A stretch of DNA of 48,244 nucleotides from Lachnospiraceae bacterium (GTDB lineage Bacteria; Bacillota; Clostridia; Lachnospirales; Lachnospiraceae): contig BLMC01000016.1 in the NCBI GenBank assembly GCA_011959805.1, positions 1 through 48,244 of the forward strand, written 5' to 3'. Below the pieces are notes generated by a model that saw only the letters and a program-made list of their open reading frames with translations, was not told where the DNA came from and did not search any database. Positions 33,901 to 43,767 of the stretch are shown here, piece after piece; the stretch's first letter is position 1, and the number at the start of each line of letters is the position of its first letter. The translations under genes and the position numbers were made by a program.

Positions 33901-36879
33901 ATGGCATCGGCATCAGGAAATAGTACATCAAGAAGTAGAAAAAAAGCAAGAAGAGGTGCACCGAATAGTATAAGAAGAACAAGTGCTAGAACAGGGAGTA
34001 GAAAAAAACATTCTACAAGAAAAAATGTTGATATTGCTGTCAAAAATGAGGTAATGCTGATTGTAATCTTTGCGGTGGCAATTTTTATATTTTTATGCGT
34101 TACTGGATTGATTGGGGGTTCTATGTGTACAGGAATTCGTAATGTAATGTTTGGTATTTTTGGATTGCTTGCATATTTGGTACCTATTCTTATTTTTCTT
34201 GGATTTGCGTTTGGAATTTCCAACCAAGGAAATACTGTTGCGATTATAAAAATGGTCAGTGCAATTATATTATTGTTTCTTCTAGGAATTTTGTCATTTT
34301 TATTTATGAAACAAGAAAAGTTGCTGGTTGGAGACTCTTTAATTCAAGAATTGTATCAGACTTCTGCAAAACATCATGCGGGCGGCGGTGTGCTTTTTGG
34401 TGTTTTCGCGCATGGAATGTATACACTTATGGGGATTGGCGGAACCATATTTGTTGTGATTGTTCTTGGAATTATAAGTATTGTATTTATTACAGAAAAA
34501 AGTTTTTTGTCCAGTGTGAAAAAAGGTAGCTCTTATATTTTTGAATCTGCAAGAGAAGATGCTGCAAGGATGAGAGAATATAGGGAAAGCTTGCGAGATG
34601 ATGGATATGAAGACTATGATGATTATGAGAAGGAATCAGAATACGAGGAAAAGGTGCGTTCAAAGCGAACAAAGAAGGAAAAAGAAGAGATGAAAGTGGT
34701 TCCTCAGGAACGAGTGCGTAGAATGGATAAACGGGCCAGAGGCGTGGTGTCAAGTTCTTCTGTGACACTCAAGGCAGGAAAAACGGAGGAACCAGCAGTG
34801 CGGCAGGATATCCATGAAATCGTTATTTTAGAGGATGGGATGGACACAGGGGATATCTATGAGAATATTAAAGTTCGGCCGTATAATGAGGCTACCTATA
34901 ATGAAGAGCCTTATGATGACACATCATATAATGAAGTGGTATATCAAGAGGAATCCTATCGTGAACCATCTTGTGATGAAATGCCATTACAAGAGGAATC
35001 CTATCAGGAAACACTTTATGAGGAATCTTACAATGAAGTAACTTGCGATGAGATGCCTTACAATGAGGTCTCAGAGACAGAGATTCTTTATCAAAAGGAA
35101 TCAGATGAAAATGAGACAGATTTGGAGACAATAGATTATTTTACAGATAATCCTGGCGTAACAGTTCAAAGTTCGTTTTTGGATGCGTTTGAATCAGATA
35201 CAGATATACAAAAAAATTCAAGTGGATTGGTACATAACGGTGATTTTTTGGAGTTGTATGATGCAGAGGCAGATACAATGCCTGAACCAATAACTGAAGA
35301 TACCATTTGGCCACAGCCAGTGGAAACGGAATTGGCCATTTTGCCAAATGAATCTGAAATGCATCAAGAGTATATTGCAAGTGTACAGGAAGAACCATTA
35401 AAACAATATATGTTTCCTCCAATTGAACTATTAAAGAAAGGTGATGGAAAAAAAGGAGATTCTATAAGTCAACTGCGAGAAACAGCTTTGCATCTACAAC
35501 AGACATTACAGACTTTTGGAGTCCGAGTGACCATAACTGATATTAGTCAGGGACCTTCTGTTACACGCTATGAAATGCAGCCAGAGCAGGGGGTAAAAGT
35601 TAGTAAGATTGTGGGATTGACAGATGATATTAAATTAAACCTTGCGGCGACTGATATACGAATTGAGGCACCAATCCCTGGAAAAGCAGCGGTTGGTATT
35701 GAAGTTCCTAATAAGGAGACAAGTGCTGTTGCGTTTCGCGATTTGCTTGAGTCAGAAACATTTCAGAATTTTTCTTCCAATCTTGCATTTGCTGTGGGAA
35801 AAGATATTGCAGGACAAGTAATTGTCACAGATATTGCAAAAATGCCACATGTATTAATAGCAGGAGCTACTGGCTCTGGTAAATCGGTGTGTATTAATAC
35901 AATTATTATGAGTATTTTATATAAAGCAAATCCAGAAGATGTAAAACTGATTATGATTGATCCTAAAGTAGTGGAATTAAGTGTATATAATGGTATTCCG
36001 CATTTGATGATACCAGTAGTGACTGATCCCAAAAAGGCTTCAGCAGCATTAAATTGGGGTGTGACAGAAATGAACGACCGTTATAAAAAGTTTGCTGATT
36101 TGAATGTGCGTGATCTAAAAGGATTTAATAAGGCTGCGGAGATGGGAAAGACAACCCCAGATGGAGAACCATTGCAAAAATTGCCTCAAATTGTAATTAT
36201 TGTGGATGAGTTAGCTGATTTAATGATGGTGGCTTCCGGGGAAGTCGAGGAAAGCATTTGTCGTTTGGCGCAGTTGGCGAGAGCTTGCGGAATTCATTTG
36301 GTAATTGCAACACAGCGTCCATCAGTTGATGTCATTACAGGGTTAATTAAGGCAAATATGCCAAGTCGAATCGCATTTAGTGTATCTAGTGGTGTAGATT
36401 CTCGTACAATATTGGACATGAACGGTGCAGAAAAACTTTTAGGAAAGGGAGATATGCTTTTTTATCCACAAGGTTATACCAAACCTGCTCGCGTGCAGGG
36501 GGCATTTGTGTCGGATTCAGAAGTATCTGATGTGGTAGATTTTCTAAAAAATCAAAAGTTGGGCAATGTTTCTTATAACACTGATATAGAAGAGAAGATT
36601 AAAACGATGCAGTCTTCTTCAAGTATCTCTGGCGGTGGTGCATCTGGCGGCAGTGATATGGATGCTTATTTTGCGGAGGCCGGAAAGTTTGTCATTGAGA
36701 AAGAAAAGGCATCGATTGGTATGCTTCAGCGTGTGTTTAAGATTGGATTTAATCGCGCGGCACGTATTGTAGATCAACTCGAGGAAGCTGGTGTTGTTGG
36801 CGCAGAGGAAGGAACAAAGCCACGTCGGATTTTGATGAGTTTAGAACAGTTCCAAAATTATCTGGAAGAAAATATGTAA
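33901..36879 (+). CDS. ftsK: DNA translocase FtsK/SpoIIIE
   Basis: 992 residues. A basic head (SRSRKKARRGAPNSIRR) precedes four hydrophobic helices in ~45-200. Then comes an acidic, low-complexity linker (~220-510). Its part at ~319-403 is built of repeated short units such as YNEEPYDD, YNEVVYQEESY and CDEMPYNEV. The motor follows: Walker A GATGSGKSVC near residue 656, Walker B IVIIVDELADLMM, and RACGIHLVIATQRPSVDVITG. The C-terminal gamma winged helix (SIGMLQRVFKIGFNRAARIVDQLEEAGVVG) reads chromosome polarity sequences. It pumps DNA through the closing septum. The linker length is notable among Firmicutes homologues, which are often about 800 residues. Confidence 0.95.
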   Translation: MASASGNSTSRSRKKARRGAPNSIRRTSARTGSRKKHSTRKNVDIAVKNEVMLIVIFAVAIFIFLCVTGLIGGSMCTGIRNVMFGIFGLLAYLVPILIFLGFAFGISNQGNTVAIIKMVSAIILLFLLGILSFLFMKQEKLLVGDSLIQELYQTSAKHHAGGGVLFGVFAHGMYTLMGIGGTIFVVIVLGIISIVFITEKSFLSSVKKGSSYIFESAREDAARMREYRESLRDDGYEDYDDYEKESEYEEKVRSKRTKKEKEEMKVVPQERVRRMDKRARGVVSSSSVTLKAGKTEEPAVRQDIHEIVILEDGMDTGDIYENIKVRPYNEATYNEEPYDDTSYNEVVYQEESYREPSCDEMPLQEESYQETLYEESYNEVTCDEMPYNEVSETEILYQKESDENETDLETIDYFTDNPGVTVQSSFLDAFESDTDIQKNSSGLVHNGDFLELYDAEADTMPEPITEDTIWPQPVETELAILPNESEMHQEYIASVQEEPLKQYMFPPIELLKKGDGKKGDSISQLRETALHLQQTLQTFGVRVTITDISQGPSVTRYEMQPEQGVKVSKIVGLTDDIKLNLAATDIRIEAPIPGKAAVGIEVPNKETSAVAFRDLLESETFQNFSSNLAFAVGKDIAGQVIVTDIAKMPHVLIAGATGSGKSVCINTIIMSILYKANPEDVKLIMIDPKVVELSVYNGIPHLMIPVVTDPKKASAALNWGVTEMNDRYKKFADLNVRDLKGFNKAAEMGKTTPDGEPLQKLPQIVIIVDELADLMMVASGEVEESICRLAQLARACGIHLVIATQRPSVDVITGLIKANMPSRIAFSVSSGVDSRTILDMNGAEKLLGKGDMLFYPQGYTKPARVQGAFVSDSEVSDVVDFLKNQKLGNVSYNTDIEEKIKTMQSSSSISGGGASGGSDMDAYFAEAGKFVIEKEKASIGMLQRVFKIGFNRAARIVDQLEEAGVVGAEEGTKPRRILMSLEQFQNYLEENM

Positions 36880-36998
36880 TTTAATAGACAGAGACTTGGA
36901 TAAATGGTATTCTAATAAAATAAGTAAAATAGAAGTATTATTGCAGGAGTAAAAAAGAATTATTGTTGTAAATCTGGCATCAAAGGAGGAGCAAAACG

Positions 36999-38669
36999 AT
37001 GAAATCTGATATTGAAATAGCACAGGAAGCGGAATTATTTCCAATTGCTGAGATTGCGAAGAGTCTTGATATGACGATAGAGGATCTTGAACTGTACGGG
37101 AAGTATAAGGCTAAGCTCTCAGAGGAATATTTGAAAAAAATAGAAAACAATAAAAATGGAAAGTTGATTTTGGTGACAGCGATTAATCCGACACCTGCCG
37201 GAGAAGGAAAGACTACCACAAGCGTTGGTCTTGGACAGGCTCTTGGTAAGTTGGGAAAAAGAGCTGTGATTGCACTTAGGGAACCTTCACTTGGCCCTTG
37301 TTTTGGCATTAAGGGCGGTGCCGCAGGTGGTGGAATGGCACAGGTAGTTCCGATGGAAGAGTTAAATTTACATTTTACAGGAGACTTTCATGCAATTACG
37401 GCGGCAAATAATCTGTGTGCTGCTTTACTAGACAACCATATTCAACAGGGGAATGAGCTAGGGATTGATACTAGACAGATTGTGTGGAAGCGATGTTTGG
37501 ATATGAATGATAGGGTGCTTAGAAATGTGGTTGTCGGTATGGGCAATAAGATGGATGGATTTGTTCGGGAGGATCACTTTGTCATTACAGTGGCATCAGA
37601 GATTATGGCTGTACTATGTCTTGCAGAAGATATGGAAGATTTAAAGAAACGTTTGGATAGAATGGTGGTGGCGTACAATTATGCTGGGGAACCTGTTTGC
37701 GCAGGACAGATTCACGCCACAGGTGCGATGGCAGCACTATTAAAAGATGCGATTAAACCAAATTTGATTCAAACTTTGGAACACACGCCAGCGATTGTTC
37801 ACGGTGGTCCGTTTGCCAATATTGCGCATGGATGTAATAGTGTGCGCGCTACGAAAGCCGCTTTAAAAATGGCGGATTATGTTGTGACAGAGGCTGGTTT
37901 TGGTGCAGATCTTGGCGCAGAGAAGTTTTTTGATATCAAGTGTCGTCAGGCGGGGCTTGCGCCAGATGCGGTTGTGCTAGTGGCGACAATACGTGCGTTG
38001 AAATATAATGGCGGCGTGGCAAAAAATAATCTAAATGCAGAAAATTTGGAAGCACTTGCAAAGGGAATTGCAAATTTGGAAAAACATATTGAGAATTTAC
38101 AGAAATATAAAGTACCTGTAGTGGTCACTTTAAATACATTTGTTTCAGATACATCGGCAGAGATCGCGTTTGTAAAAAAATTCTGCGAGGAAAAAAATTG
38201 TGATTTTGCACTTTCGGAAGTGTGGGAAAAGGGAGGAGAAGGAGGAATAGCGCTTGCAACAGCGGTTCTAAACACCTTGGAAACAAAACAAAGTGACTTT
38301 GTTCCACTTTATCAGGATGCACTTAAAATTAGCGAGAAAATTCGATGTGTCGCAAAGGAAATCTATGGAGCTTCGGAGGTATTGTTTGCTTCTGCTGCGC
38401 TAAAACAAATTGAAAAGTTAGAAGCTCTTGGTTTTGGCCGTTTGCCTGTATGTATGGCAAAGACACAGTATTCGCTTTCTGATGACCCAGAATTGCTGGG
38501 CAGACCAGAAGGTTTTACTTTGAATGTTAGAGAAGTCTATGTATCTGCTGGAGCTGGTTTTATTGTGGTGCTTACAGGGGCGATTATGACAATGCCTGGA
38601 CTTCCTAAAAATCCTGCTGCCTATCACATTGATGTGACAGAGAATGGCGTGATAACAGGATTATTTTAA
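36999..38669 (+). CDS. fhs: formate-tetrahydrofolate ligase
   Basis: 556 residues, full length. P-loop [19 protein letters not shown] at ~64, [54 protein letters not shown] and the C-terminal [15 protein letters not shown]. It makes 10-formyl-tetrahydrofolate from formate, THF and ATP, feeding purine synthesis or, in acetogens, the methyl branch of the Wood-Ljungdahl route. No other gene of that route is in the window. GGAGG stands before ATG 36999. Confidence 0.98.
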   Translation: MKSDIEIAQEAELFPIAEIAKSLDMTIEDLELYGKYKAKLSEEYLKKIENNKNGKLILVTAINPTPAGEGKTTTSVGLGQALGKLGKRAVIALREPSLGPCFGIKGGAAGGGMAQVVPMEELNLHFTGDFHAITAANNLCAALLDNHIQQGNELGIDTRQIVWKRCLDMNDRVLRNVVVGMGNKMDGFVREDHFVITVASEIMAVLCLAEDMEDLKKRLDRMVVAYNYAGEPVCAGQIHATGAMAALLKDAIKPNLIQTLEHTPAIVHGGPFANIAHGCNSVRATKAALKMADYVVTEAGFGADLGAEKFFDIKCRQAGLAPDAVVLVATIRALKYNGGVAKNNLNAENLEALAKGIANLEKHIENLQKYKVPVVVTLNTFVSDTSAEIAFVKKFCEEKNCDFALSEVWEKGGEGGIALATAVLNTLETKQSDFVPLYQDALKISEKIRCVAKEIYGASEVLFASAALKQIEKLEALGFGRLPVCMAKTQYSLSDDPELLGRPEGFTLNVREVYVSAGAGFIVVLTGAIMTMPGLPKNPAAYHIDVTENGVITGLF

Positions 38670-38692
38670 GCTTAGTAAGGAGTCAATAGAGC

Positions 38693-40177
38693 ATGAAGTG
38701 TCCAAATTGTGGAAATGAGTTGGAGGAGGGGAAACTGCTTTGCGAACATTGTGGTGAAGAAGTTAAGATTGTACCCGACTTTGATATAGAGCTTGAAGAC
38801 AAGCTGAAAGAATCCATAAATGATATGCTTCAAGATATGGCAGCGGAGGAGCTGCTCCTGAACGATTCCCATCAGGACCCTGAAAATAAGTCTGCAAATG
38901 ATGTCACAAATGATCCAAGTGCATATTTTCCGACAGAATCAAGCAGTGTCCGAAAGTTGCGAATTCTGATTATTGCTTTGATGCTTGTTGTTCTAGCAGT
39001 AGTTATTGCGATATTTACAATGCATTCTATCAATGAGCAAAGATACCATTCTTTTGATTATCAGTATCAAAAGGCAATTACGTGTGCTGCTGAAAATGAT
39101 TATTTGAATGCAATCAATTATATGGAAAGAGCACTTGCGATTCGCCCAGCAGATTTAGAGGTTCGGTTATTACTTGCAGAATATAGTGAAAAAAGTGGAC
39201 AACAGGAAAAAACAGTTGCATTGTTGGAAGAAATTTTGGACATGGGCACAGAATATCCCAAAAGAGAAATGGTTTATGACAAATTACTAAAAATTTATGA
39301 GTCTGAGAAAAAGTATATAAAAATGGATAGTCTGTTGAAACAGTGTGATATACCACATATTGTTTTTCGATATAATCAATATATGGCACTTAAACCAGAG
39401 TTTAATAAACAAGGTGGTGTATATAATGAGACACTCTCTATAACAATAAAGGGAAATGCACTTGGAACAGTGTATTATACTCTCGATAGAACAGTGCCTA
39501 CAATAGATTCGACAGTGTATGAGACTCCTATATTGCTTGAGTCGGGAGATTATGTAATTAAGGCTATATTTGTAAATGCATATGGGATAGAGAGTGAAGC
39601 AGTCACACAACATTATGTTATAAATCGATCTGCGCCTGATGGTCCTGTAGTAAAACCAGAGAGTGGAACTTATGCAGAACCAGTGTTGATAACAGCACTT
39701 TATGATGCAGAAACGAGTGTATATTATACTACAGATGGTTCTACCCCAGATAGAAGTAGCATTCGTTATAGAGATCCAATAGAGATGCCCTATGGTGTCA
39801 GTAATTTTGCTTTTATTACCTATGATGCGTCAGGACTTTGTAGTAAGGTTGTCAATCGTTCTTATCAGCTTGGGGTACAAGCAAATTTTGATGCAGAACT
39901 TGCATTGCAAGTATTAAGAAATAGTTTATGGGCAAGTGGAAAACTATTGGATGCAGATGGAAATCTACCCAATAAGCCAGGGAGCAATCAGTATAAGATA
40001 AAAACGCTCTACCAAACGGAGAAAACAATATACTATATTGTGTATGAAGAATGTTTTGATGCTGCTGGAAATGTGTATGAGACAAATGAGATTTATGCAA
40101 TCGATGTAAATACAGCGGATTTATTTAAGGCATACAAAGCAGACGAAGGAGTATATCATTTGCAATCCTTGGAATAG
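38693..40177 (+). CDS. zinc-ribbon, TPR and chitobiase-C-like repeat membrane protein
   Basis: 494 residues. The first 30 carry a zinc ribbon (CPNCGNELEEGKLLCEHCGEE). A cytoplasmic acidic segment leads to one membrane helix at ~88-108 (RILIIALMLVVLAVVIAIFTM). Outside are two TPR-like helix pairs (YQKAITCAAENDYLNAINYMERALAIRPADLEVRLLLAEYSEKSG). Two beta repeats of the chitobiase/beta-hexosaminidase C-terminal type follow, seen as GTVYYTLDRTVPTIDSTVYE and TSVYYTTDGSTPDRSSIRYR. The last ~100 residues are a further domain that I do not recognise. It is probably a scaffold joining an inner zinc ribbon to surface binding; no catalytic site is visible. Confidence 0.82.
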   Translation: MKCPNCGNELEEGKLLCEHCGEEVKIVPDFDIELEDKLKESINDMLQDMAAEELLLNDSHQDPENKSANDVTNDPSAYFPTESSSVRKLRILIIALMLVVLAVVIAIFTMHSINEQRYHSFDYQYQKAITCAAENDYLNAINYMERALAIRPADLEVRLLLAEYSEKSGQQEKTVALLEEILDMGTEYPKREMVYDKLLKIYESEKKYIKMDSLLKQCDIPHIVFRYNQYMALKPEFNKQGGVYNETLSITIKGNALGTVYYTLDRTVPTIDSTVYETPILLESGDYVIKAIFVNAYGIESEAVTQHYVINRSAPDGPVVKPESGTYAEPVLITALYDAETSVYYTTDGSTPDRSSIRYRDPIEMPYGVSNFAFITYDASGLCSKVVNRSYQLGVQANFDAELALQVLRNSLWASGKLLDADGNLPNKPGSNQYKIKTLYQTEKTIYYIVYEECFDAAGNVYETNEIYAIDVNTADLFKAYKADEGVYHLQSLE

Positions 40178-40205
40178 TTAAACATAGAGAAGAATGAGAA
40201 AAAAG

Positions 40206-40234
40206 TTGAAATTATCTGTTTTTTCAGATACAAT
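40206..40234 (+). promoter_or_regulatory. promoter for the NfnAB-type operon, with a dyad in the spacer
   Basis: TTGAAA at 40206-40211, a 17-base spacer and TACAAT at 40229-40234. The spacer contains TATCTG-TTTTTT-CAGATA (40213-40230), a dyad overlapping the -10, which would be a natural place for a repressor. Confidence 0.55.
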
Positions 40235-40295
40235 GAAAAAGATGCGAATGTACGCTTTTAGGAGTGTTAATGAGAAAGGTATGGTGAAGTAGTTA

Positions 40296-41183
40296 ATGTA
40301 CAAAATATTAGAGGCAAAAGAACTCACTACCAATATCTATTTAATGGTAGTAGAGGCGCCGCGTGTGGCAAAGAATTGTCAACCAGGACAGTTTGTAATT
40401 GTTAGGATGGATAAGGACGGAGAGAGAATACCGCTCACAATCTGCGATTATGATAGAGAAAAGGGAACAATAACTATTGTATTTCAGACAGTGGGTGCTG
40501 AAACTACAAGGATGGTAGCGTTAAAGGCAGGTGATTCTTTCCGCGACTTTGTGGGGCCGTTGGGTTGCGCATCAGAAATGGTCAGCGAGGACAAAGGAGA
40601 ACTTGCAAAAAAGAAGATTCTCTTTGTGGCGGGTGGTGTTGGCACAGCACCAGTTTATCCGCAAGTAAAATGGTTACATAACAATGGTGTTGCAGCAGAT
40701 GTTATTGTCGGTGCAAAGAATCATGATTTGTTGATTTTAGAGAAAGAGATGGAGGCAGTGGCTGGTAATCTATATGTCACAACAGATGATGGCTCTTATG
40801 GGCGCAAAGGCATGGTTACACAGACAATTCAAGAGCTTGTAGATGAAGGCAAAAAATATGATTTGTGTATTGCAATAGGACCTATGATTATGATGAAATT
40901 TGTATGTAAGCTCACAAAAGAGCTTGGAATTCCTACAATTGTCAGCTTAAATCCAATTATGGTAGATGGTACAGGTATGTGTGGTGCCTGCCGTGTCACG
41001 GTTGGTGACAAAGTAAAATTTGCCTGTGTGGATGGCCCTGAATTTGATGGACATCTGGTAAATTTTGACGAGGCGATGAAACGTCAGCAGATTTATAAGA
41101 CAGCAGAAGGAAGATTGATGTTGAAATTGCAGGAAGGTGATACGCATCATGGCGGATGTGGTCAGTGCGGAGGTGAAAATTAA
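40296..41183 (+). CDS. NfnA-type FAD/NAD(P)-binding and [2Fe-2S] subunit
   Basis: 295 residues of the ferredoxin-NADP reductase fold. The FAD part shows QPGQFVIVRMDKDGERIPLTI; the nucleotide part shows FVAGGVGTAPVYPQ and CIAIGPMIMMKFVC. A C-terminal [2Fe-2S] motif lies in MCGACRVTVGDKVKFACVDG. The end HHGGCGQCGGEN is Cys-rich. Together with the next gene it matches the two subunits of the ferredoxin-dependent NADH:NADP+ oxidoreductase Nfn, which bifurcates electrons between ferredoxin and NAD(H). Databases also call it sulfide dehydrogenase or dihydroorotate-dehydrogenase-like. Its TAA shares one base with the next ATG. Confidence 0.9.
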   Translation: MYKILEAKELTTNIYLMVVEAPRVAKNCQPGQFVIVRMDKDGERIPLTICDYDREKGTITIVFQTVGAETTRMVALKAGDSFRDFVGPLGCASEMVSEDKGELAKKKILFVAGGVGTAPVYPQVKWLHNNGVAADVIVGAKNHDLLILEKEMEAVAGNLYVTTDDGSYGRKGMVTQTIQELVDEGKKYDLCIAIGPMIMMKFVCKLTKELGIPTIVSLNPIMVDGTGMCGACRVTVGDKVKFACVDGPEFDGHLVNFDEAMKRQQIYKTAEGRLMLKLQEGDTHHGGCGQCGGEN

Positions 41184-42568
41184 TGGACGTGTTAACGAAA
41201 GTACCAGTACGAGAGCAAAAGGCAACTGTCAGAGCGAAAAACTTTGATGAAGTTTGTCTTGGATATAATAAAGAGGAAGCAATGGAGGAAGCAACTCGCT
41301 GCATTAATTGTAAAAATGCCCAATGTATTAAAGGTTGTCCTGTGGCGATTGATATTCCAGCATTTATCGAGCAAGTGAAACTTGGAAATATTGCAGAGGC
41401 GTATCAAATTATTAGTCAATCTTCAGCATTGCCCGCTGTTTGTGGACGTGTATGTCCGCAGGAGAGCCAATGCGAGGGGAAATGCATTCGGGGTATTAAA
41501 GGAGACCCGGTTTCTATTGGTAAGTTAGAGCGTTTTGTGGCAGATTGGGCAAGAGAGAATAATATCAAACCAGAACCTGCGAAGGAAAAAAATGGTAAAA
41601 AAGTAGCAGTGATTGGTTCTGGTCCTGCAGGGCTTACTTGCGCGGGAGACCTTGCAAGGCTTGGATATGATGTCACAATTTTTGAGGCGCTTCATGAGGC
41701 TGGTGGTGTGCTTGTTTATGGGATTCCAGAGTTTAGACTTCCAAAGGAGGAGGTGGTGGCAAAAGAAATTGCCAACGTGGAGTCTTTAGGTGTTAAAATA
41801 GAAAAAAATGTAATTATTGGCAAGTCTATTACTATTGATGAATTAATTGAAGAAGAAGGGTATGAAGCTGTATTTATTGGCTCTGGTGCAGGACTGCCTA
41901 AGTTTATGGGGATTCCAGGCGAAAATGCAAACGGTGTATTTTCTGCAAATGAGTATTTGACCAGAAGCAATCTTATGAAAGCGTTTAATGAAAATGCTAA
42001 CACCCCAATTATGCGTGGCAAAAAGGTTGCTGTTGTAGGTGGCGGTAATGTTGCGATGGATGCGGCGAGAACAGCATTACGTCTGGGTGCGGAGGTGCAT
42101 ATTGTGTACAGACGCAGCGAGGAGGAACTTCCTGCGAGAGTAGAAGAAGTGCATCATGCAAAGGAAGAAGGCATTATTTTTGACTTACTCACCAATCCAA
42201 CAGAGATTTTGGAAGATGAAAATAACTGGGTAAGAGGAATGAAATGTATTAAAATGGAACTTGGCGAGCCAGATGCGTCAGGAAGACGCAGACCTGTTGA
42301 GATTCCTAACAGTGAATTTGAGATGGAACTTGACACAGTAATTATGTCTCTTGGAACGTCTCCAAATCCACTCATTTCTTCCACAACAGAAGGATTAGAG
42401 ACAAATAAATGGAAGTGTATTGTCGCTGATGAGGAGTTTGGTAGAACATCAAAAGAAGGTGTATTTGCTGGTGGTGATGCGGTGACTGGTGCGGCAACTG
42501 TAATCCTTGCGATGGGGGCAGGAAAGGCAGCAGCTAAGGGCATTCACAATTATTTGTCTGGAAAATAA
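41183..42568 (+). CDS. gltA: NfnB / GltA-type NADPH-dependent flavoprotein subunit
   Basis: 461 residues. The N-terminal iron-sulfur part has CINCKNAQCIKGCP and CGRVCPQESQCEGKCIRG, the ligands for two [4Fe-4S] clusters. FAD site: VIGSGPAGLTCAGDLARLG. NADPH site: VAVVGGGNVAMDAARTALRLG. The end GGDAVTGAATVILAMGAGK is typical of glutamate synthase small-subunit relatives. Such proteins are often named GltA. With the NfnA partner translated just before, and no large glutamate synthase gene nearby, an Nfn role in NADPH supply is more likely. Confidence 0.9.
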   Translation: MDVLTKVPVREQKATVRAKNFDEVCLGYNKEEAMEEATRCINCKNAQCIKGCPVAIDIPAFIEQVKLGNIAEAYQIISQSSALPAVCGRVCPQESQCEGKCIRGIKGDPVSIGKLERFVADWARENNIKPEPAKEKNGKKVAVIGSGPAGLTCAGDLARLGYDVTIFEALHEAGGVLVYGIPEFRLPKEEVVAKEIANVESLGVKIEKNVIIGKSITIDELIEEEGYEAVFIGSGAGLPKFMGIPGENANGVFSANEYLTRSNLMKAFNENANTPIMRGKKVAVVGGGNVAMDAARTALRLGAEVHIVYRRSEEELPARVEEVHHAKEEGIIFDLLTNPTEILEDENNWVRGMKCIKMELGEPDASGRRRPVEIPNSEFEMELDTVIMSLGTSPNPLISSTTEGLETNKWKCIVADEEFGRTSKEGVFAGGDAVTGAATVILAMGAGKAAAKGIHNYLSGK

Positions 42569-42610
42569 ACAGACTTACGAAAATAGATATATAAAAAGAA
42601 TGCAATGATA

Positions 42611-42643
42611 AATAACCTGCGCAAATTGTGCAGGTTATTTTTG
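42611..42643 (+). terminator. rho-independent terminator after the NfnAB pair
   Basis: AATAACCTGCGC pairs with GTGCAGGTTATT (12 pairs, one G-T) around AAATT, followed by T5. Confidence 0.93.
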
Positions 42644-42686
42644 TAATTTGTGAGACTATGTTTATTAAAAATAGGAGGATTGGTAC

Positions 42687-43184
42687 ATGTCAGACAGAAA
42701 TGATGATATAAAGGTTTATCAGGACAAAAAAGCAAAGGCAGAGGACTATAAAAGTTCTGCTTATACGCTTTTGTTGATAGGTGTGTTAGGAATTGTTGTA
42801 TTTATCTTGATGGAAGCGGGGGTGCTTCCGTTCCAGATTGCAGGTTCTGGAAAATATATGACTTACGGTGTGATGGGGGCAATGTTTGTCATATTTATTG
42901 TGATGGGCGTTTTGTCGTTAAGGTCCTCGAAGAAATATACAGAGGAAGCTGCTGTGGAAAAGGATTTAACAGAAAAAATTAAGATATGGGCAAAAGAACA
43001 TATCACAGCAGAGTCGATTAGAGAGGGTGTGTGGTTTGAGGAAGGCACTCCTGATGAAATGAAATATTTTAAGTATTTTGAGGGTATCAAAACTACTGTG
43101 ACACAGGAGTTTGGCAGTCTAAATGCGTCTTATCTTGATGCCTTGTGCGAGGAGCTGTATGCTGAGATTTTCGAGGAGAACTGA
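42687..43184 (+). CDS. small membrane protein of unknown function
   Basis: 165 residues with AGGAGG before ATG 42687. A hydrophilic head (DDIKVYQDKKAKAEDYKSS) precedes two membrane helices (AYTLLLIGVLGIVVFILMEAG and YGVMGAMFVIFIVMGVLSL). The C-terminal ~75 residues are charged and soluble (EKDLTEKIKIWAKEHITAES). Both soluble parts would face the cytoplasm. I recognise no family. It lies between NfnAB and rlmH. Confidence 0.8.
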   Translation: MSDRNDDIKVYQDKKAKAEDYKSSAYTLLLIGVLGIVVFILMEAGVLPFQIAGSGKYMTYGVMGAMFVIFIVMGVLSLRSSKKYTEEAAVEKDLTEKIKIWAKEHITAESIREGVWFEEGTPDEMKYFKYFEGIKTTVTQEFGSLNASYLDALCEELYAEIFEEN

Positions 43185-43271
43185 TTAGAAGTTATAGAGA
43201 AATCATCTGTATAAATTATTTTGAAGTATTATGAAAGGAAAATAAGCAAAAGTTTATTAATATAGGATACA

Positions 43272-43751
43272 ATGAATATAACACTTATTACAGTTGGAAA
43301 AATTAAGGAAAAATATTTTCGAGATGCGATTATTGAATATCAGAAAAGGCTTTCAAAATACTGTAAGTTAGAGATTGTGGAGGTGGCAGACGAAAAGACT
43401 CCAGATAAGGCATCAGAGACAGAGGAGACGCAGATTAAACAAAAAGAAGCGACACGCATTCTAAAGGCAATCAATGACAATACTTATTGTATTGCACTGA
43501 CAATTGATGGAAAAAAGCGAGATTCTGTTCATTTGGCAAAGCACATAGAACAATTGGGAATTAGTGGAAAGAGCAGTCTTGCGTTTGTGATTGGTGGCTC
43601 TTTGGGCTTGCATGATAGCGTGATGCAGCGTGCTGAGGAAACACTCAGTTTTTCAGATATGACATTCCCACATCAGTTAATGCGGGTCATTTTAATGGAA
43701 CAGATTTATCGATGTTTTCGGATTATTAATAAAGAGCCATATCATAAGTAA
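43272..43751 (+). CDS. rlmH: 23S rRNA (pseudouridine1915-N3)-methyltransferase RlmH
   Basis: 159 residues, the normal length. SPOUT-fold marks: MNITLITVGKIKEKYF, LTIDGKKRDSVHLAKHIE, SAM-binding FVIGGSLGLHDSVM and the knot with SDMTFPHQLMRVILMEQIYR, ending RIINKEPYHK. It methylates pseudouridine 1915 in helix 69 of 23S rRNA. The last 16 bases (43736-43751), coding for the final residues and the stop, are repeated at 45657. This 3' end is the attachment site used by SCC elements in staphylococci. The gene is intact. Confidence 0.97.
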   Translation: MNITLITVGKIKEKYFRDAIIEYQKRLSKYCKLEIVEVADEKTPDKASETEETQIKQKEATRILKAINDNTYCIALTIDGKKRDSVHLAKHIEQLGISGKSSLAFVIGGSLGLHDSVMQRAEETLSFSDMTFPHQLMRVILMEQIYRCFRIINKEPYHK

Positions 43752-43767
43752 AGGTGAAATTTTATAG
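43736..43767 (+). repeat. left attachment repeat and terminal inverted repeat
   Basis: Direct-repeat core GCCATATCATAAGTAA (43736-43751) at the rlmH end, running on into AGGTGAAATTTTATAG. The core and this extension match, in inverted orientation, the right end at 45621-45653. Confidence 0.75.

Noticed and set aside
34855-35110. FtsK linker units as a separate mobile insertion
   Set aside because: The frame is continuous, no target duplication flanks it, and linkers of this family are normally low in complexity.
41183-42568. Calling this gene glutamate synthase small subunit GltD
   Set aside because: No large glutamate synthase gene is adjacent, and the partner upstream is an NfnA-type subunit.
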